Source: Panorpa germanica
Taxonomy: Eukaryota > Arthropoda > Insecta > Mecoptera > Panorpidae
DNA length: 64,000 nt
Assembly (NCBI GenBank): GCA_963678705.1
Contig: OY783214.1
Location: forward strand, 10,540,001 to 10,604,000
Direction: 5' to 3'
In this document: positions 1-13,844 of the stretch, one piece after another
How the letters are laid out: each line of letters begins with the position of its first letter
Position numbering within the stretch: the stretch's first letter is position 1
Position numbers and translations under genes: made by a program
The notes under the pieces: model-generated
Database searches by the model: none
What the model was told of the DNA's origin: nothing
What the model saw: only the letters and a program-made list of their open reading frames with translations

Positions 1-942
1 CCAGAACTATCGCCTGGTTTACATGAACCAATTAATATTGTATTATATCTAGAGTCCATGGAAATATTGTAAATCCCACCACCTATTGGGTTTAGCGTGG
101 TGAACCAAGCTCAACCCACACTTTGTGATAAGCAGTAATATTAAACAGACGTCATATTTATTGGTACTTGGATTATTCGCGATAATGTATTGTCAGACAT
201 TTAACTCTACAACAATGTTTGTTTGTTGACTTTCAATAATATGTTGTAACTAACTTTAGAGCGTTAGTAGAATCCCAAAATGGAAATATTCGCGCAGCAA
301 GTACACCTTCACGAGACAAGACAAGAATTAAGTTATATGGCGGAATACAATACCTATACGTACACGTATACGGGCCATGCCGCAGCGTTAAATTTATATG
401 AACACGGTTCAATTTATAGTGCGGGCTTCACTTTACGACCCGATACAATACTTAGCATTTCTATGGGCTCTACTCGCCATGTTTGCACTGAGGTCAACTC
501 GGCTAAAGTATACGTTGTCGTTGTGTACAATGATGATGCATGTAACAATGTTACAATGAAAAGTACGTTGATGTACATTATTATAATTAAACAGCAATCA
601 TCTATGCGATAGAATAATAATCAGAAATATTTATATTACATGACTAGAACAAATTATTCGAAGTTCAAAACGATTTGTTATTATTTCATTACTGAAATAT
701 ATGTACATCATTTTACAACACGACATAAGTTGCATCTGAATGCTGAACAAACAACTGAATATAAAAAATAAATTATATAGCTTTACAAAAATTTATATAA
801 TTTATTCCTTGCTTAAACAATATTATAGCAAATACACCTCCCCTAGTTACTTGATGCACTTATGTATTCATTTATATTAATAATATTTATTCTAGCCAAA
901 CAAACACAAAGTAAACTGACACGAATTTAAACTCAAAATGTG
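1..942. other. Intergenic, no confident gene
   Basis: No supported gene was found. A plus-strand open frame at 280-612 has a repetitive tyrosine/threonine stretch and no recognisable domain, and is treated as chance. Around 80-120 there is a short more GC-rich block (containing TATTGGGTTTAGCGTGGTGA) that resembles phrases seen in insect interspersed repeats. It may be a retroelement fragment, but that link is from memory. Confidence 0.4.
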
Positions 943-1137
943 TTATGTAAATTTACGCAAGTGGATTGTTGGATTTGTACATTCAGAACTTAACAATAAG
1001 ACGCCCATTACATAGGCCAAGACAATAAATAGATCTGAAGCAGACCATATTGGCTGCATGGAAGACTTGACCACGGCTAGTTCAGCCGCTTCGTTGGTCT
1101 GCTCTGCTGTATTGGCCATTGCAGAAGAATCAGGCAT
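943..1137 (-). CDS. Candidate 64-aa single-pass membrane smORF
   Basis: The frame starts at an ATG with an in-frame stop a few codons upstream, so it is a self-contained small ORF and not an exon running in from upstream. The first 30 residues are polar and rich in Ala, Glu and Ser. They are followed by one hydrophobic segment (around residues 34-51, SDLFIVLAYVMGVLLLSS) and a short basic tail. A minus-strand AATAAA lies about 55 bases past the stop. Base composition is less AT-rich than the flanks. This layout is common among insect small membrane peptides, but no family was recognised and the frame is short enough to occur by chance. No promoter is evident. Confidence 0.35.
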   Translation of the reverse strand: MPDSSAMANTAEQTNEAAELAVVKSSMQPIWSASDLFIVLAYVMGVLLLSSECTNPTIHLRKFT

Positions 1138-4100
1138 ACGGTATTATCACATGTTGGATTTATCAAAAAGTCAATTTTCAAACTTTACTATTTACAAGTA
1201 TACCCGCTAAACCCAAATTTTATGTTAAATAAATAATATTTATACAAAAATTATATGCAATATTTTAAATATATTAAAAGAAAAATTATTATAGTTTAAA
1301 TTACGAGAGTTCGGCGGCGACTCATACTTAAAACAATTTAAACTGCCGATATAACTAAAAAGCACTGACTCACTTATTTTTCTATAATGTATACAGAAAC
1401 AAATAAGATAAAATTCATTATCGTATTATAGATTTATACCGCTCTTATAACCTCTTTTAAGTATAAGGCGCCGCCGAACAATCGTGATTTCGACTATAGT
1501 AGGTTTTCTTTATGTAAAATTTTATAAGTCTTTTAGGTAAAATATCTACAGAGGCATTAGTAGTACATAGACCAAGATCTGGATTTAGAAACGGGCATCT
1601 CGAGAAAATAAAGTAAAATATTCACTTTAAATAAATAAATTAAAGATTAAACAAATGTATATTAGATACAATTTAAATCTGAGTGAAAACAGAAATTAAA
1701 AACATGAAATGCGAAGACGCAAATGCAATATTACCTAAAATAATTACCACGTGACGGACCTGTTTCTAATAAAAATAATTTCATTAGCGCCATCGCTAAG
1801 GCTAAGACACGACTTTGCTAAAACTGATAATAAATAGTTAAAGATAAAGTTTGTTGCAAAGAAAACATTCAAAATATATTTACTACTTTAAATTAATAAT
1901 CTATAAATAACACTTAAGAAAGTTTAAAAAAATTAAATTAATATCTTATATCGTTGTTTACATTTTAATTTAAGTAGGAATAAGAATCAAATATATTCAT
2001 CGTGTGATTAGCCTTAATATATTATACAAAAATATTTCGAACAATAATATATGTATATAACATTGAAAATAAATATGCAAAGAACACTGAAAGTATTGTG
2101 CGGGTTGACAGAGGTACTTTTATATGACTATAACTTTTGCCATCTGTATACTTTTATTTATAATATGAATGCATGCATGATATGTGCTATTATACAAGTT
2201 ACCTGCATCGCACAGTTCTTACACAAAGAGAGAAAATTGAGTAATAAATAAACTCAACATGTACAACATGTGTCTGATTGTCAATATAGCCTAGATCTAG
2301 TTCGTACGCGCTGATTACTGACAAAACAAAGTAAACGTATGTTGTCGGTATGTGTGCCTGTAATTAGATACGAAATCTAATTCTTATCGCTAGTAATTAT
2401 TATGGCTAGTTTTTACACAGGTAATTTTATCGAATGATTACTATTATTTCGTAATTAGTCATATTTTTGTTATATTAAACTCATAAAATTTGTTAAAAAG
2501 GTAACGCATTCTTAAAGAGCATAACAATAGAATAATCTTAAATTCTAATACATATATTTTTACCATCAATACTTCAGATATTAACAATTAAAAAGAGAAA
2601 AATTAAAGGGACAATCATATTTCATTTTTAAAATTGGTGACGTAACGATTTAAATTTCTTTATTCTACCAGATGACTGACATTCAATAACAATGATCTGC
2701 AATAAATACTGTAATCGGAATAACATAATTTCATATATAAATAGCTATTTAAAAAAGCGATCCATTGTTAAATAATTTAAACGAGTCTTATTCATATGAT
2801 TGGAAACAGATTGATATTTCATAAATAATAACTAATAATGAAGAAATAATTATTACTTTATACAAATTAACCTAGATACAAATCAAAATAAAGTTATTTA
2901 TATGACTAAAATGTTTGTAATTGTTACGATCTATTTATTCAATACGTGATAAAAGTACACTTTTCTTATCAGTTATTGCCTTTCTGGGAACATTTCTTAT
3001 CACATATTTACAAAGCATACTATGCACCTGCTGATTGCAACTACTCCAGCAGTTGAAAAGAAATTCAATGTGTAAATACTTAAGTTGTACAGTTACAGTG
3101 CTTTTTATACGTGCTGTTATAATTCATACCCAGTGCTTGTTTAATCTACTTGGCTTATTATTACATATTTAAAATGTATCTGTATTATTATTAATATTGA
3201 ATTTCTGCGAAAATTGCGCCTGCCATACGTACTACTACTCAAACACTTAAAATCACTAACAGTAACAAGTTTAAATAATATTTTTTTCTGATTGTAATTT
3301 CTATAAAATACTATCGGATATTTGTATCAAATAAAATGTAATTTTTTTTTAGTTTTTCACGGAAAACACAAACCAATGTTTCAGAGATACTTTCATTTTC
3401 AATACATAATTATTATTTATTATATACTTTTAATGAATATAATTTTTACTTTCAAAAATTATCTGTCACACATTTATGAAAAATATTACAATAAATAATA
3501 AAAGTCCTGAGAAAACACGTTTAGTTGGAAGAACAAGATACTTGTTATTCAATGTCATATTTTAAAAACAATTTCGTTTTTACTTAAGAATAACACGTAA
3601 TCCACTACTAAGCCAAACGCTGTATGGTTTTATGTAATAAATTTATTGTTCTGGTGAATTCAATTGCGAGTTGTACAGTGTAATGTTAGATTTAAGAGTT
3701 ACAGTACTGTCTACAAGCAGAACGAGGCTTGGTCCACTCTGTTTACGACTTACAGTGTCATGTGATGACCGGTCATCGAGGTCACCAACCCGTGAAATGT
3801 GAATACAACAAAAACTATGCTACGAGAAATATGGTTTTGTAGCCTCTATAATTGTAACACGGCTTATCAAAACAATTAATCTAGAACTAGTGTTGAAATT
3901 AGTGGAACTTGATTTTGTGAACTTTTCTAAAACATAATTTACGAAACTATTGTTAGCGGTTTTAAAATAGAATCATGAAGAGAGATGATTATCAGAAAGA
4001 TGCAAGATTGGTTGCATAACTGCAGGCGTATTAATATTTATCTGAAGTCATATTATAAATTAATATATTTACTATATATTAATGCGTCATATTACTGCCA

Positions 4101-4167
4101 TCAAAAAATAATAGGAAGGATGGAAATACAATATATAAAAATTATTTAATTAAAAATACATATTTAC
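1138..4167. other. AT-rich stretch, likely intron
   Basis: No coding exon could be supported on either strand. If the synaptotagmin-like gene continues toward lower coordinates, this is part of the intron after its 4168-4893 exon. A less AT-rich block near 3710-3800 could be regulatory, but nothing in it is diagnostic. Confidence 0.4.
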
Positions 4168-7100
4168 CATCATTTGTAAGTATAAATTTTTTCTTGATTA
4201 CAATCTTCTTCTGCAAGGCATCTTCATGAAAACTAAAGCACTCTTCGTTATCTGTTGGATTGATAACTTTATCCGTGGCGAAACAAACCCCGGAAGTAGC
4301 ATTCTTTGACAAAACCTGCGTCGCATCCGGTGTATCTTCGCTAAGTACGACCGGTTTCACATCTTCTCTATACTTATTCATTTCGGGAATGGCGTCAACA
4401 TCACTGTCAACTTGATCTTCCGATCCGACTGATTTGTTCTTTCGTTTTTCATACATTTTGTTACTTTTTGATGTGTCATCGTTGCCATTTGTTTTACCAT
4501 GGTTTATCAAAACATCTATTAATTCCGTGCATGATGCAATGTGGGAAACAGATCGTTGTCTCCGACCTCTCTTATCACTTCTTTTATAATCCTTTTTGTT
4601 TCCATTATCACTCCGTTTGGGAGATAATGAATTATACCTTCGCCGAAGCGATTGTTTTATATTTGTCTTGTTCTTTAATGTTTTTGCAGCATTTATTGCT
4701 GATTTTAATATATTTGTTCCATCAGTTTCTATTTTATTGTCGATAACTTTTTTCTCTTTGCGATTAAGGGAGCCGAGTCGTTGAAATCGAAGTGTATTTT
4801 GTATCCTGTGTAAATAAGGGTAGTACTCTATTCCTTTATCGCGGGGTAGACTCACTGAACGACGAATTTCTGGTATTGAAACGGTGTGCTTATCTGAAAA
4901 AATAAACGAATCAGTATAGAAAAATTAAATGAAAAGCTAAGAAGTAAAAATTCTCAAGTTATTGTTTCGTAAATAGTGAACTTTCTATTATGAAATATTA
5001 AATTAGTTACAAATGTAAAAAGAAGATAAAATGTTAAAACGCTGTATTTATTTCACAAAGCTAAATAAGTAATAACTGCAAACTGCAGAATAAGATGGAG
5101 ATATCATTATATACATAATTTAAATTGTTGTCAATAAATCTTGTTACAATTGTTATCAATATATTTTTATACTTTAAATCGAAATGATAAGAGGTTATTG
5201 ATTTGTGTGTTCCTTGCCCCTAACATCAGCAGATTTGTGTTTTAACGGTTAAGTTATTCTAAAATCTTAGTTTTGACTACCTACGCCGCTACATAACAAA
5301 CACCACCGCTGCCTAATAAGTATTTTTCTATGATAAAATGCATACCCGCACCGACCTCGATCACGCTACCACATATTTTTAATGTAATGAATAAAACACA
5401 AAGTAAATAATATAGTGTTGAAATATTAGTAAAAAATATGTCGTCGTTTGTGTCTATGTGTTATTGGTATGTGAACATAAACAAAAAGCGAGGCCTATCA
5501 CAACTGCACATATTATCTTAGATATAGACCTGTCCAAAAAATTGAAAGTATTAGATAACATTTATAGTTTTATACGAGATATAAGAGCGGAAATCAATAT
5601 TATGAGAAGATAAAAAATTGTTCAATTTACTAGACGGGCAACAGTGAAATATGATAAATACCCGAGTGTTTTTCATATTCCACTAATATTTACCAGATAA
5701 TCTGCTGCCTAATTTAAAAAAGACTCAACTGGTGTCCGCGTTCACAAATCAGCCATAACAACCAACTTGTTGTGTTCAGCTGTTTCTGTATTCTTTCCCT
5801 AAGGATCTCTCTACTTCACAGAACCAACCAACACATTGACACGAGAGGTTGGCGAAATCAATACTCGATCTGACTCATGGCTAAAGCCAATAGTCTCGTC
5901 GATCGTGCCTTAACGAATCTACGTCGGCCAGCACCCTCGTGGGGCATAAACTAATTCCAAGAATGAGATTTTAATATTTGAATACAGCAAACTTTAAACT
6001 GCCATTTTTAATAAGTTTTTACGTGAAGTATTAAATAGACTTTTAGCCTCTAATATTTTTATTTTAAGACAGATTTATCCTACATTTTGGTAATATTGCA
6101 AATACATTTACTACACATATTTATATTTATATTAATTTATGTAGGTTTAAGATCATCAGTTTGAACAGTCAGAACCTGAACTAATCTAAATCGCATCATT
6201 TTAGCTTTGACATTTACCTTTAAAATTATTATGACATTTATTATTATGGTCGCCTCAGAACAGGATTGGTGTGATCTTTAATTGTTACAGTTACACTTCG
6301 AAAAGTTTGTCACGCAAAAGAAAGAATTTAAGGTAATTTAAGAAATATTAAACAATTTTATTTACAATAAGTAGTCTGTTTCAGTATGAGAGGAGCCTTA
6401 TACAAATCTAATTTCAACGATAACTGTTAGCTATTTTTATATTTAACAATTTATATTGATAATAAAATTACAAAAATAAAATCGTCTTTTGAACAGCACT
6501 AGTGAAAGAATCAAGTTTGCAAATAACAAATAGAGAAATGTTGCGTATGTTTCCAACTTTTTAGTGACCATGTTTATAACACATAACCACAGCGGCATGC
6601 AAATGCAATATGCATGCTACTACAATAAAACACACTTATGTTTTTAGATTAGGTCAAAAGAATTCTAAGTTAAAACAGTTCTTATATTTACAAAATAGCC
6701 CGCATTGCGAATTGTAATCACAAATAGGTAAAACAAGATACTGAGATATATATACAACAGTTATAATTGCAGATTTTAAGTTTGGCGTCTGTTTAACAGC
6801 AATAGCCACAGTTGATGTGAACTACTAATTACATTTTAAAAGAAGCAATTAATATTAAAAAACTAAATAAAATTATTCACAAAATTAATTAATATTTAGT
6901 TGTGAATAGTCTTTTTTTATAAATAGTAATAAAATTATTTGGTTTTACCAGTCGGTATTTCAAATGAATAAAATATATCTATCTATCTTTCTCAAATTAA
7001 ATCTATATCTTATTTCGTCACAATTTACTGAATCCATTCTTCACATTCGGCACTACTAACAATGTTTTATCATTTTGATATACTCACGTGTAACGTTGAA

Positions 7101-7494
7101 TGATCTACGCCTAAACGATGCATCAGTGTAAGTATTGTTGCCTTTTGGCAGGCGCGAATACTCTGCAATCAGTATCTTTTCTTTACTATGAGATTCGCTG
7201 CAATACATTTAAAGATAAAATAACTAATATTTAAAATGAAATGAACAATAATGTGATTGATAAGAAATAAATACTAACTTCAGCTGGTGACAATGAGCAC
7301 ATTCCCAGTCAGAGATGTTGTTAGGACGGCAATACACCCTACAGGACTTGCAGATACGTTTATTACAAGTACCACAGATGGCACCCCGATTAATGATGTA
7401 ACCCAATTCCGTATAACAGCGGGCACAAGATCTAGGGCATGCTTCTCGGTGCAGTCGATGATGCGGAGAATCAATTAGATCTGTTTGGAGTAGC
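4168..7494 (-). CDS. Synaptotagmin-like (bitesize/Slp-type) Rab effector, 5' half
   Basis: Three internal exons join in frame on the minus strand: 7494-7279, 7197-7088 and 4893-4168, all with GT/AG borders. The first encodes a FYVE-like Rab-binding zinc finger with four CxxC pairs at about residues 37/40, 54/57, 62/65 and 79/82 (counting from the candidate start exon). It carries the family signature LGYIINRGAICGTC and then ICKSCR. The last exon is a long basic, Ser/Lys/Arg-rich linker without a recognised domain. In Slp, bitesize and rabphilin proteins this finger binds GTP-bound Rabs, and C-terminal C2 domains dock secretory vesicles to membranes. No C2 exon was found, so they would lie beyond the window edge. 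The final donor leaves phase 1. The finger itself is confident, but the assignment among bitesize, Slp, Noc2 and rabphilin is less so. Confidence 0.75.
4894..7087 (-). other. Intron of the Rab effector gene
   Basis: This is the intron between the linker exon and the short 110-nt exon. A more GC-rich block at about 5730-5945 with several CG dinucleotides stands out from the AT-rich flanks. It could be an internal promoter or alternative first exon, but no open frame with good splice sites was found in it. Confidence 0.4.
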
Positions 7495-9152
7495 CTGGAA
7501 CAACAACACAAAAAATACAATTAATTAATGGTAATTACAAAGATAATAAATTTTTTAGAGAAATAAGTAAAAAAAGAATAATAGTTATTGTAGCATTTAA
7601 TTAAAATTTATCGAATTAATCAATTCAAAACAAACATATTTATATTTAGTTTCTAAATACACAGAGTACACTAAAGTAAGTTGCTAAATTAATAAACTCA
7701 AAGTCAAGATAATTTGATTCATTTTGAAAAACTACGCTTTATATATATGTGCAGTTTAATTTGACAATGGGCAAGAAATCTATTTAAAAGAAATGAAGAT
7801 AACCATAGATGATATATCACGAGTGGAGTAGTCGTTATAAGGCCCAAAGTTTTTGGAAACCGAGTACGCTGAAGAAACAACTATCGACTGAATTGCTGGT
7901 GACTCAAAATTAAAAAAATTGGATAATAAACCCCAAAATACATAAAAGTAGCCCAATTGAAACACAAACCCTCACATATCCCGCAATAAAAACAAAAAGA
8001 AATTGTCCCACTTTTAAAAAAATTGGTTCATTTTAAAATCTACAAATAATATATTAGACTCACTCTATACTTAAGTACCTAATTATTTTATCTTTAAATT
8101 ATTGAGTAGACTGATGTAAATTTTAATTGAGGGAATAAATCGGCTGAAAAGTATTTTATTGGCCTTGATCAGGTACGAAGTCAAGTTATAATTATGTATA
8201 TTTAAATATCAATTCAATTAAAGGTACTCGGTAAATGACGTCATATCCTACCAATTAAGTTACTCTAGTTAATTATTTAATTACTATTCAGTGGACTAAC
8301 AAGTAGTCTATAACATATGCTAAACAATTCTTTAATAACATTTACAATAGTATGATAATTAAAATATTGTTTATCACGCAAACTAACGCTCTAGTTAATA
8401 AAAGGTGGCATTAATATATTTTGTGTAAATATTAGAAGTCCAGCATAAGGATTAAGTTAAAAACTTGCATAAATCTTTCGTTTGACATTTTATAAGTTCT
8501 CTCAAAAATATTATACAATCTCGTGTACATAAGTCGTCATTTTCTAAGGTCAAAGGTTACAGAAATCGGTTGTTTATTAATATCTTGTTTCCCATGCTCT
8601 AAATGAGACATTTAGGATGATTAGTAAAGTTGTAGATCATAAAATTATCTGCGAATTTGATCTTATGCATTCCTTCACATAATTAACCTTTCTCGAGATA
8701 TAGTGTGAAGAGTGACAGACGCACATTTTTTCCCGTAATTTTCGTAGTTATCATTTTGCGAGTTTCAACCAAAATTCTTCATGAATTGTAACTAACATTC
8801 AAGAAAGTCTATTTTAACGAGACATTTTGTTTAGACAAATGAAATATACACTTTCAGCTCTGTAGTTTGTCTGATTTAAATGAATATAACTTCATGCATG
8901 CATGCATTCATTTCGTTTATTTAAACAAAATATACAGTAAAAACGAACAGCAGATCAATAACATTTCGTTTTTATGAGTGTCAGTGAGTTTGACTTCAAA
9001 CTGCGTTCCTAACTTATCATGTTACAATTCATAGGGAATTCGAATTGAAATGGTGAAACGAACTGCACAGGTATCAAGGAACATTTCACCAAACAATTTA
9101 TTGAGAATTATCTATTCAAAATTCTGCAACCATGTTGTGTTATGGGTTCTAA

Positions 9153-9676
9153 GGCCCTCCGCACACGAGGCGACTGGTTGCAAACCTTAGCCCGAATCTG
9201 CCCGAAGCGAATGTATGCGGACGTGTATGCGAGTGAGATAAAATACGAGGAAAGGCACACGAGTCGACTGATTGCAAACTAAACGAGAAACGAAATTTTC
9301 AACGAAAAAGAGTACGAGCCATGTCGAGCCGTGTATCGTGACTCTATAGAATTTTTAACAATAGCAAAACAGGGGATTCTATTGTGTTATATTTGATTGT
9401 ATGTACGTATTTAAATATTTTTCAATAGTATTCGTAAACATCTCTGTTGATGATATCATCATCAAAAGCATAAAACCAATAATGCCCTGCAAACGAGAAA
9501 TATATGAATATATGCTCAAAACCAGTTTCGAATCAGTTTAGTTACGTTCTTGCCGTGTGTTTTATCTCACTCGTAAACACGTTCGTTCTTTTACTAACAA
9601 CACAGTTGTAATGACATTCGGTTCGGGCAAATTCGGGGCTAAGGTTTGCAACCAGTCGCGTCGTCTGCTGAGGGCC
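9153..9676. mobile_element. PIF/Harbinger-type MITE with TAA duplication
   Basis: Inverted termini of roughly 50 bp begin GGCCCTCCGCACACGAGGCG. The right end, read in reverse, gives GGCCCTCAGCAGACGACGCG followed by the same ACTGGTTGCAAACCTTAGCC arm. The element is flanked by TAA on both sides (9150-9152 and 9677-9679), the 3-bp target duplication typical of the PIF/Harbinger superfamily. It is 524 bp long and has no transposase frame, so it is non-autonomous. A second copy lies at 43816-44218. Confidence 0.8.
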
Positions 9677-11432
9677 TAAGACGCAAGCGTATTTTAAAGC
9701 AATTGTAACATATTTGCTACATTAATATTTCTTTCGTGTCTAGTAAAAAGGTAATAGTAATCACGGAATTAATTACGAAATAAGTAAAAACACCTGGTAA
9801 AATACACGCATTCTGAATAAAATAAATATGTTTATTACCTTTATTGAAAAGAAAAGCACTACCTATATAAGGCAATCACAAAAAAGATCAAACACAAAAG
9901 TTATTTCAACACAGTTTCAGTTCATTGTTTCACATCATCTAAACAAATATTACAAAACACATTTTGAAAGGCGTTATCAAAAAACTAATACTCCACACTT
10001 TTGTTTATCTAAAACAAATATACCACTAAACACATAACAGGGACTGTACCCAGACAGATTGCAATAATATTGGTTACACGGTGTTTTTAAATATTAAATA
10101 ATGTTTTTACTTTTAAAGCTAATGTTAGATCTTGCAACGACAAAGGTTTCTGTAGCAATGACTCATAATAACATGCCATCCAGCATACAAGATCCAGCAA
10201 ACAAATCCAATATATACAGAATACGACAAACAATACACCATCGTGTACCATTCCTTTCCCGAGTCGTACACCTTTACGAATAAACTAAAGTAAACCTAGC
10301 CCCACTTTGCCATGCCAGAAAACACTACAGAGGGATTCGTTATAAATCTAAATCTTAATATTCCCAGCTTGGTTTATTGTAATTGTTAATGGGCTTCGTT
10401 TTGTATGGTATACAAAGTTTTACTAGATGTTAACTGACGTGGAAAAAATATATAAACTGATAAATGAAATACAATACAGTCAATACTAGTTCAATTTGTT
10501 GTATAAATTAAACTCATGAACTGTATGCTGAATAATATTCAATAAAAGTTTAGTTCACAATATAATTAATATGTTAATTAAAACTTTTTGTAGATATCAA
10601 GATATTTATTGATAAGAATGTGCTCTCACTCTTTTTATTTATTTTTTAATGCGAATACGTGTTCAATATTTTTCTTCGAAAACTCGTGAAGCATATTTCA
10701 CAACTTAATTATGATTTTTTTAAATTTAAATATCAAATTAACCAAGTTGTAATTGAGATATAGGATGTTTGAATTGTATAATTTCATAAATTTCTTTCTT
10801 CGGGCGACTCTTGGACACACGAGATATCTAGAGTGGAGGTTGACAGAACACGGAATTAGGGAACACCTGAAGATTTGGCTTTGAAACTTTGATATACACA
10901 GATTGGATGGAATTGTTTATTAATAAATTAATGTTTAAATAAATATTTACTTTGGTCATTATTCGATTTTTTTACACCTTTTGTTTTGAATCTCATTAAA
11001 AAACTACTGCATTTTTGTATGATTCATGGCGTTTGTTGTATGCTCAAAACATGTACAAATCTTACACAATATACATTATACCATTTCTTATTTAGAAAAA
11101 GACAACATTAATGGTTAAAGTTAAATTTTCAAATTTGAGGTTAGAAATAAAATGACTATGTTCCATATATAAGTAAAAATGGCGTCATATTTCACATTTT
11201 TTAGTCAACTTTAAGCATAAATTCTGTCTAATTTTTTTTTTTTTAAATTGTATAAGGTATATTACGTGTGATTTGTACATGTATTCACTATAATAAAAGC
11301 ATCATAAAATATACGAAAGTACAATAGTTTTTTTTATAAAATTCAAAACAAAAGGTGTAGCTATATCGACCTTTACTTTTAATTGATTGATCCGTAACAT
11401 ATATATTAATAATGAATATATCATGAAGTATT

Positions 11433-11846
11433 GTGAACCACCGAAATAAACTCTTCTGGGATCGGGATGTCGTAGAAACAATGCAGAGAACTGACAAGAA
11501 CCAAACCCGCAACAAAGAACATGACAGACCTCGAGCTAAAAGGCGTTTGAATTTGTTATCTGCACAAAATAGTCAGCCAACTTGCACAGTCGTAGCAAAC
11601 AAGGCAAGAAAGGAACCCCTTTCCCTTCCTCAGAGATTCACGACGTCTGGATTACGTCATAATATCGGAAAAGACAAAACTCGAACACAACTCGTCACCA
11701 GAAGAACAGCACAACAAGAGAGCAAAGAAAACACCTACACCATGTATGTTGATATGCACAGACAGAAAGTCAGTACACAATTAGAAAATTATTTGATTAT
11801 TTTATGTTTACATATTGTTTTATCTATAGATATCAGGCTATATTAA
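11433..11846 (+). other. Unexplained basic open frame
   Basis: The frame encodes a lysine/arginine/glutamine-rich sequence and its first 320 bases are clearly richer in G+C than the flanks. It opens with GTG; the first in-frame ATG is near 11481. No domain was recognised and no splice sites were convincing. It could be a decayed transposon open frame, a lone exon of an unrecognised plus-strand gene inside the long intron, or chance. Confidence 0.2.
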
Positions 11847-12477
11847 GAATCTGTTTATTTATATTTTCAAACATGCATGTACATGCACAACTATTGTAAA
11901 TATCAATAACACTTTAAGTAAATATTTGACTAGAAACACATGTGCATATGTAGAGTGAAACGAATATTATTAGAAAATGAATCTTATGTATACCTTTCAA
12001 AAGATTTATAAGTGGATTCTCTTAAGTCAATTTTACAGACAGGTAGTACTATACAATAAAGTATTCATTGTATAAATAATAAACTACAACTAGTAATAAA
12101 TAACGTTTATAAAATAATAATAACCAACTGCTTTTGTTATTTAACAGTGTAATTACAAATGTAATTTAATGCATAAAATGCCAAGTCACTCTGGCAAATC
12201 ACGAAATCATTCTGAGTCAATGTTTTTAGTTTGCTAAGTAATTCTTGCTATAAAGGTCACTGTATTATTTTAAATCCGTGGAAATCCCAACTGACTGAGT
12301 ATATATGGGAATAAATTGAAAAAAACTTATTTTTAATTCTTTCATTTTGAAAATTACTTTTTCCTGAACTTAAAATTCAGGCTTTTCAATCTTGCGTTCT
12401 TGTTGACTCAGAAGAGCACTGCACTTTCAAAATTTTTACGAGTAAATAAAATTGCATTTAGGGCAGGTTTATACAAT

Positions 12478-13091
12478 GGACTTGTGTCCTATGTCTTAAT
12501 TTCTATAAAAGTGTACTATATATTGATAAAGTGGGTTACTAGAACCTCAAATGTTCAATTATTTTTTAATAACTCCTTATATGTTAGGAGATATTAACAA
12601 TTAAAAAAGTCATTTTATCTCTTTAACTATTAAAGGGACTCAACGTTGTACATATTCCAAATGCATGTGATATCACAATCGCTGCCAACCTTATAGCTCA
12701 TAAATCTCTGATATATGTATTTATATATCAAAATATAAAATATTATTTACAACTATTTCAAAGAACAATAAAATTTCAATATTTTGTCTGCAGGGTTAAA
12801 TAAAATAAAAACTTATTATTCTTTGACTTGACTTGATTATTTCGACTACCAACAGCTACAAAACATTACCACTGCACTGACCTACTCAACAAATAACTGA
12901 CGTTATAATGCATTTCACGTTATACAAATATGGCCGACCATTTCCAGCGCTAAAACTACAACATTTTTAATTGTTATATCTCCGTCAACATTTAGATACT
13001 TAATAAAATAGAGACGCCAATACACATTTATTAACATCAATTTCAATCAACAATTGAAAAATCGACCACTAAAAAATGAGGACACAAGCCC
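12478..13091 (-). mobile_element. AATT-inserting MITE, copy 1
   Basis: A 614-bp element in reverse orientation relative to the copy at 15510. It begins GGACTTGTGTCCT (one mismatch to the consensus GGGCTTGTGTCCT) and ends AGGACACAAGCCC. It is flanked by AAT on the left and ATT on the right. No coding capacity. Confidence 0.85.
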
Positions 13092-13844
13092 ATTCAAAAT
13101 AGGTATAGCGGGACATTTGTCTATTGATTAATTCGGAACCGTGCAGGACAATTCTATTTTTATACGGGAAGCGAGACAAATATTTCTTGAATTTAGAATA
13201 AGAATAAAACAAAAAAATGTACTACACAAGAACAAAAAATTATACAAATTTCCACAATTTATTATTCCAAATTTCCAGATAGAATTAAAATTCCAAAAAA
13301 ATCGCAAAACTTTCAACCGACTCTGTATCTAAGTACATAATAAGAAAGTTTTTTCTTGATGTGGACCACACTTAGAATATGTCATTAAAATATTTAATTG
13401 ACCTTGCATTGTCTTGACTATCCGTAAAAATATATTATAATACGTTTCTTCTATACTTATATGGTTAATGACAATTCGGGTAGGTGGAGCAACAGCTGCC
13501 TTACTATATTTTGTTCGCCAACGTAAAAACAAGACCCTACCTTACTTACAGTTGTTTGTACTACCCGTTTTGTCACACACATTTCATAATATGTATCCTA
13601 CAATAATTGCTTTTGATAGAAATTGTTTTTCGACTGTGATTTGCCTATTTGGCACGGAATCTCAACCTTATGTTACCTAACAATAAGTGCTATAATTGAG
13701 TTCATATATCGTCTGACGAAAGAGATGTACTTCATGTATTTATAGGTTAAGTATCGAATTGATCGAATTATTTTCGTGATAGATGGTATCTTTTTAGAAA
13801 CCTAATAATTTGCTCAAAATTGTGACAAATAGGTTGTGAACCAG

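Noticed and set aside
280..612. 110-codon plus-strand open frame
   Set aside because: Low-complexity Tyr/Thr and Val/Ile runs, no domain, no splice or promoter context.
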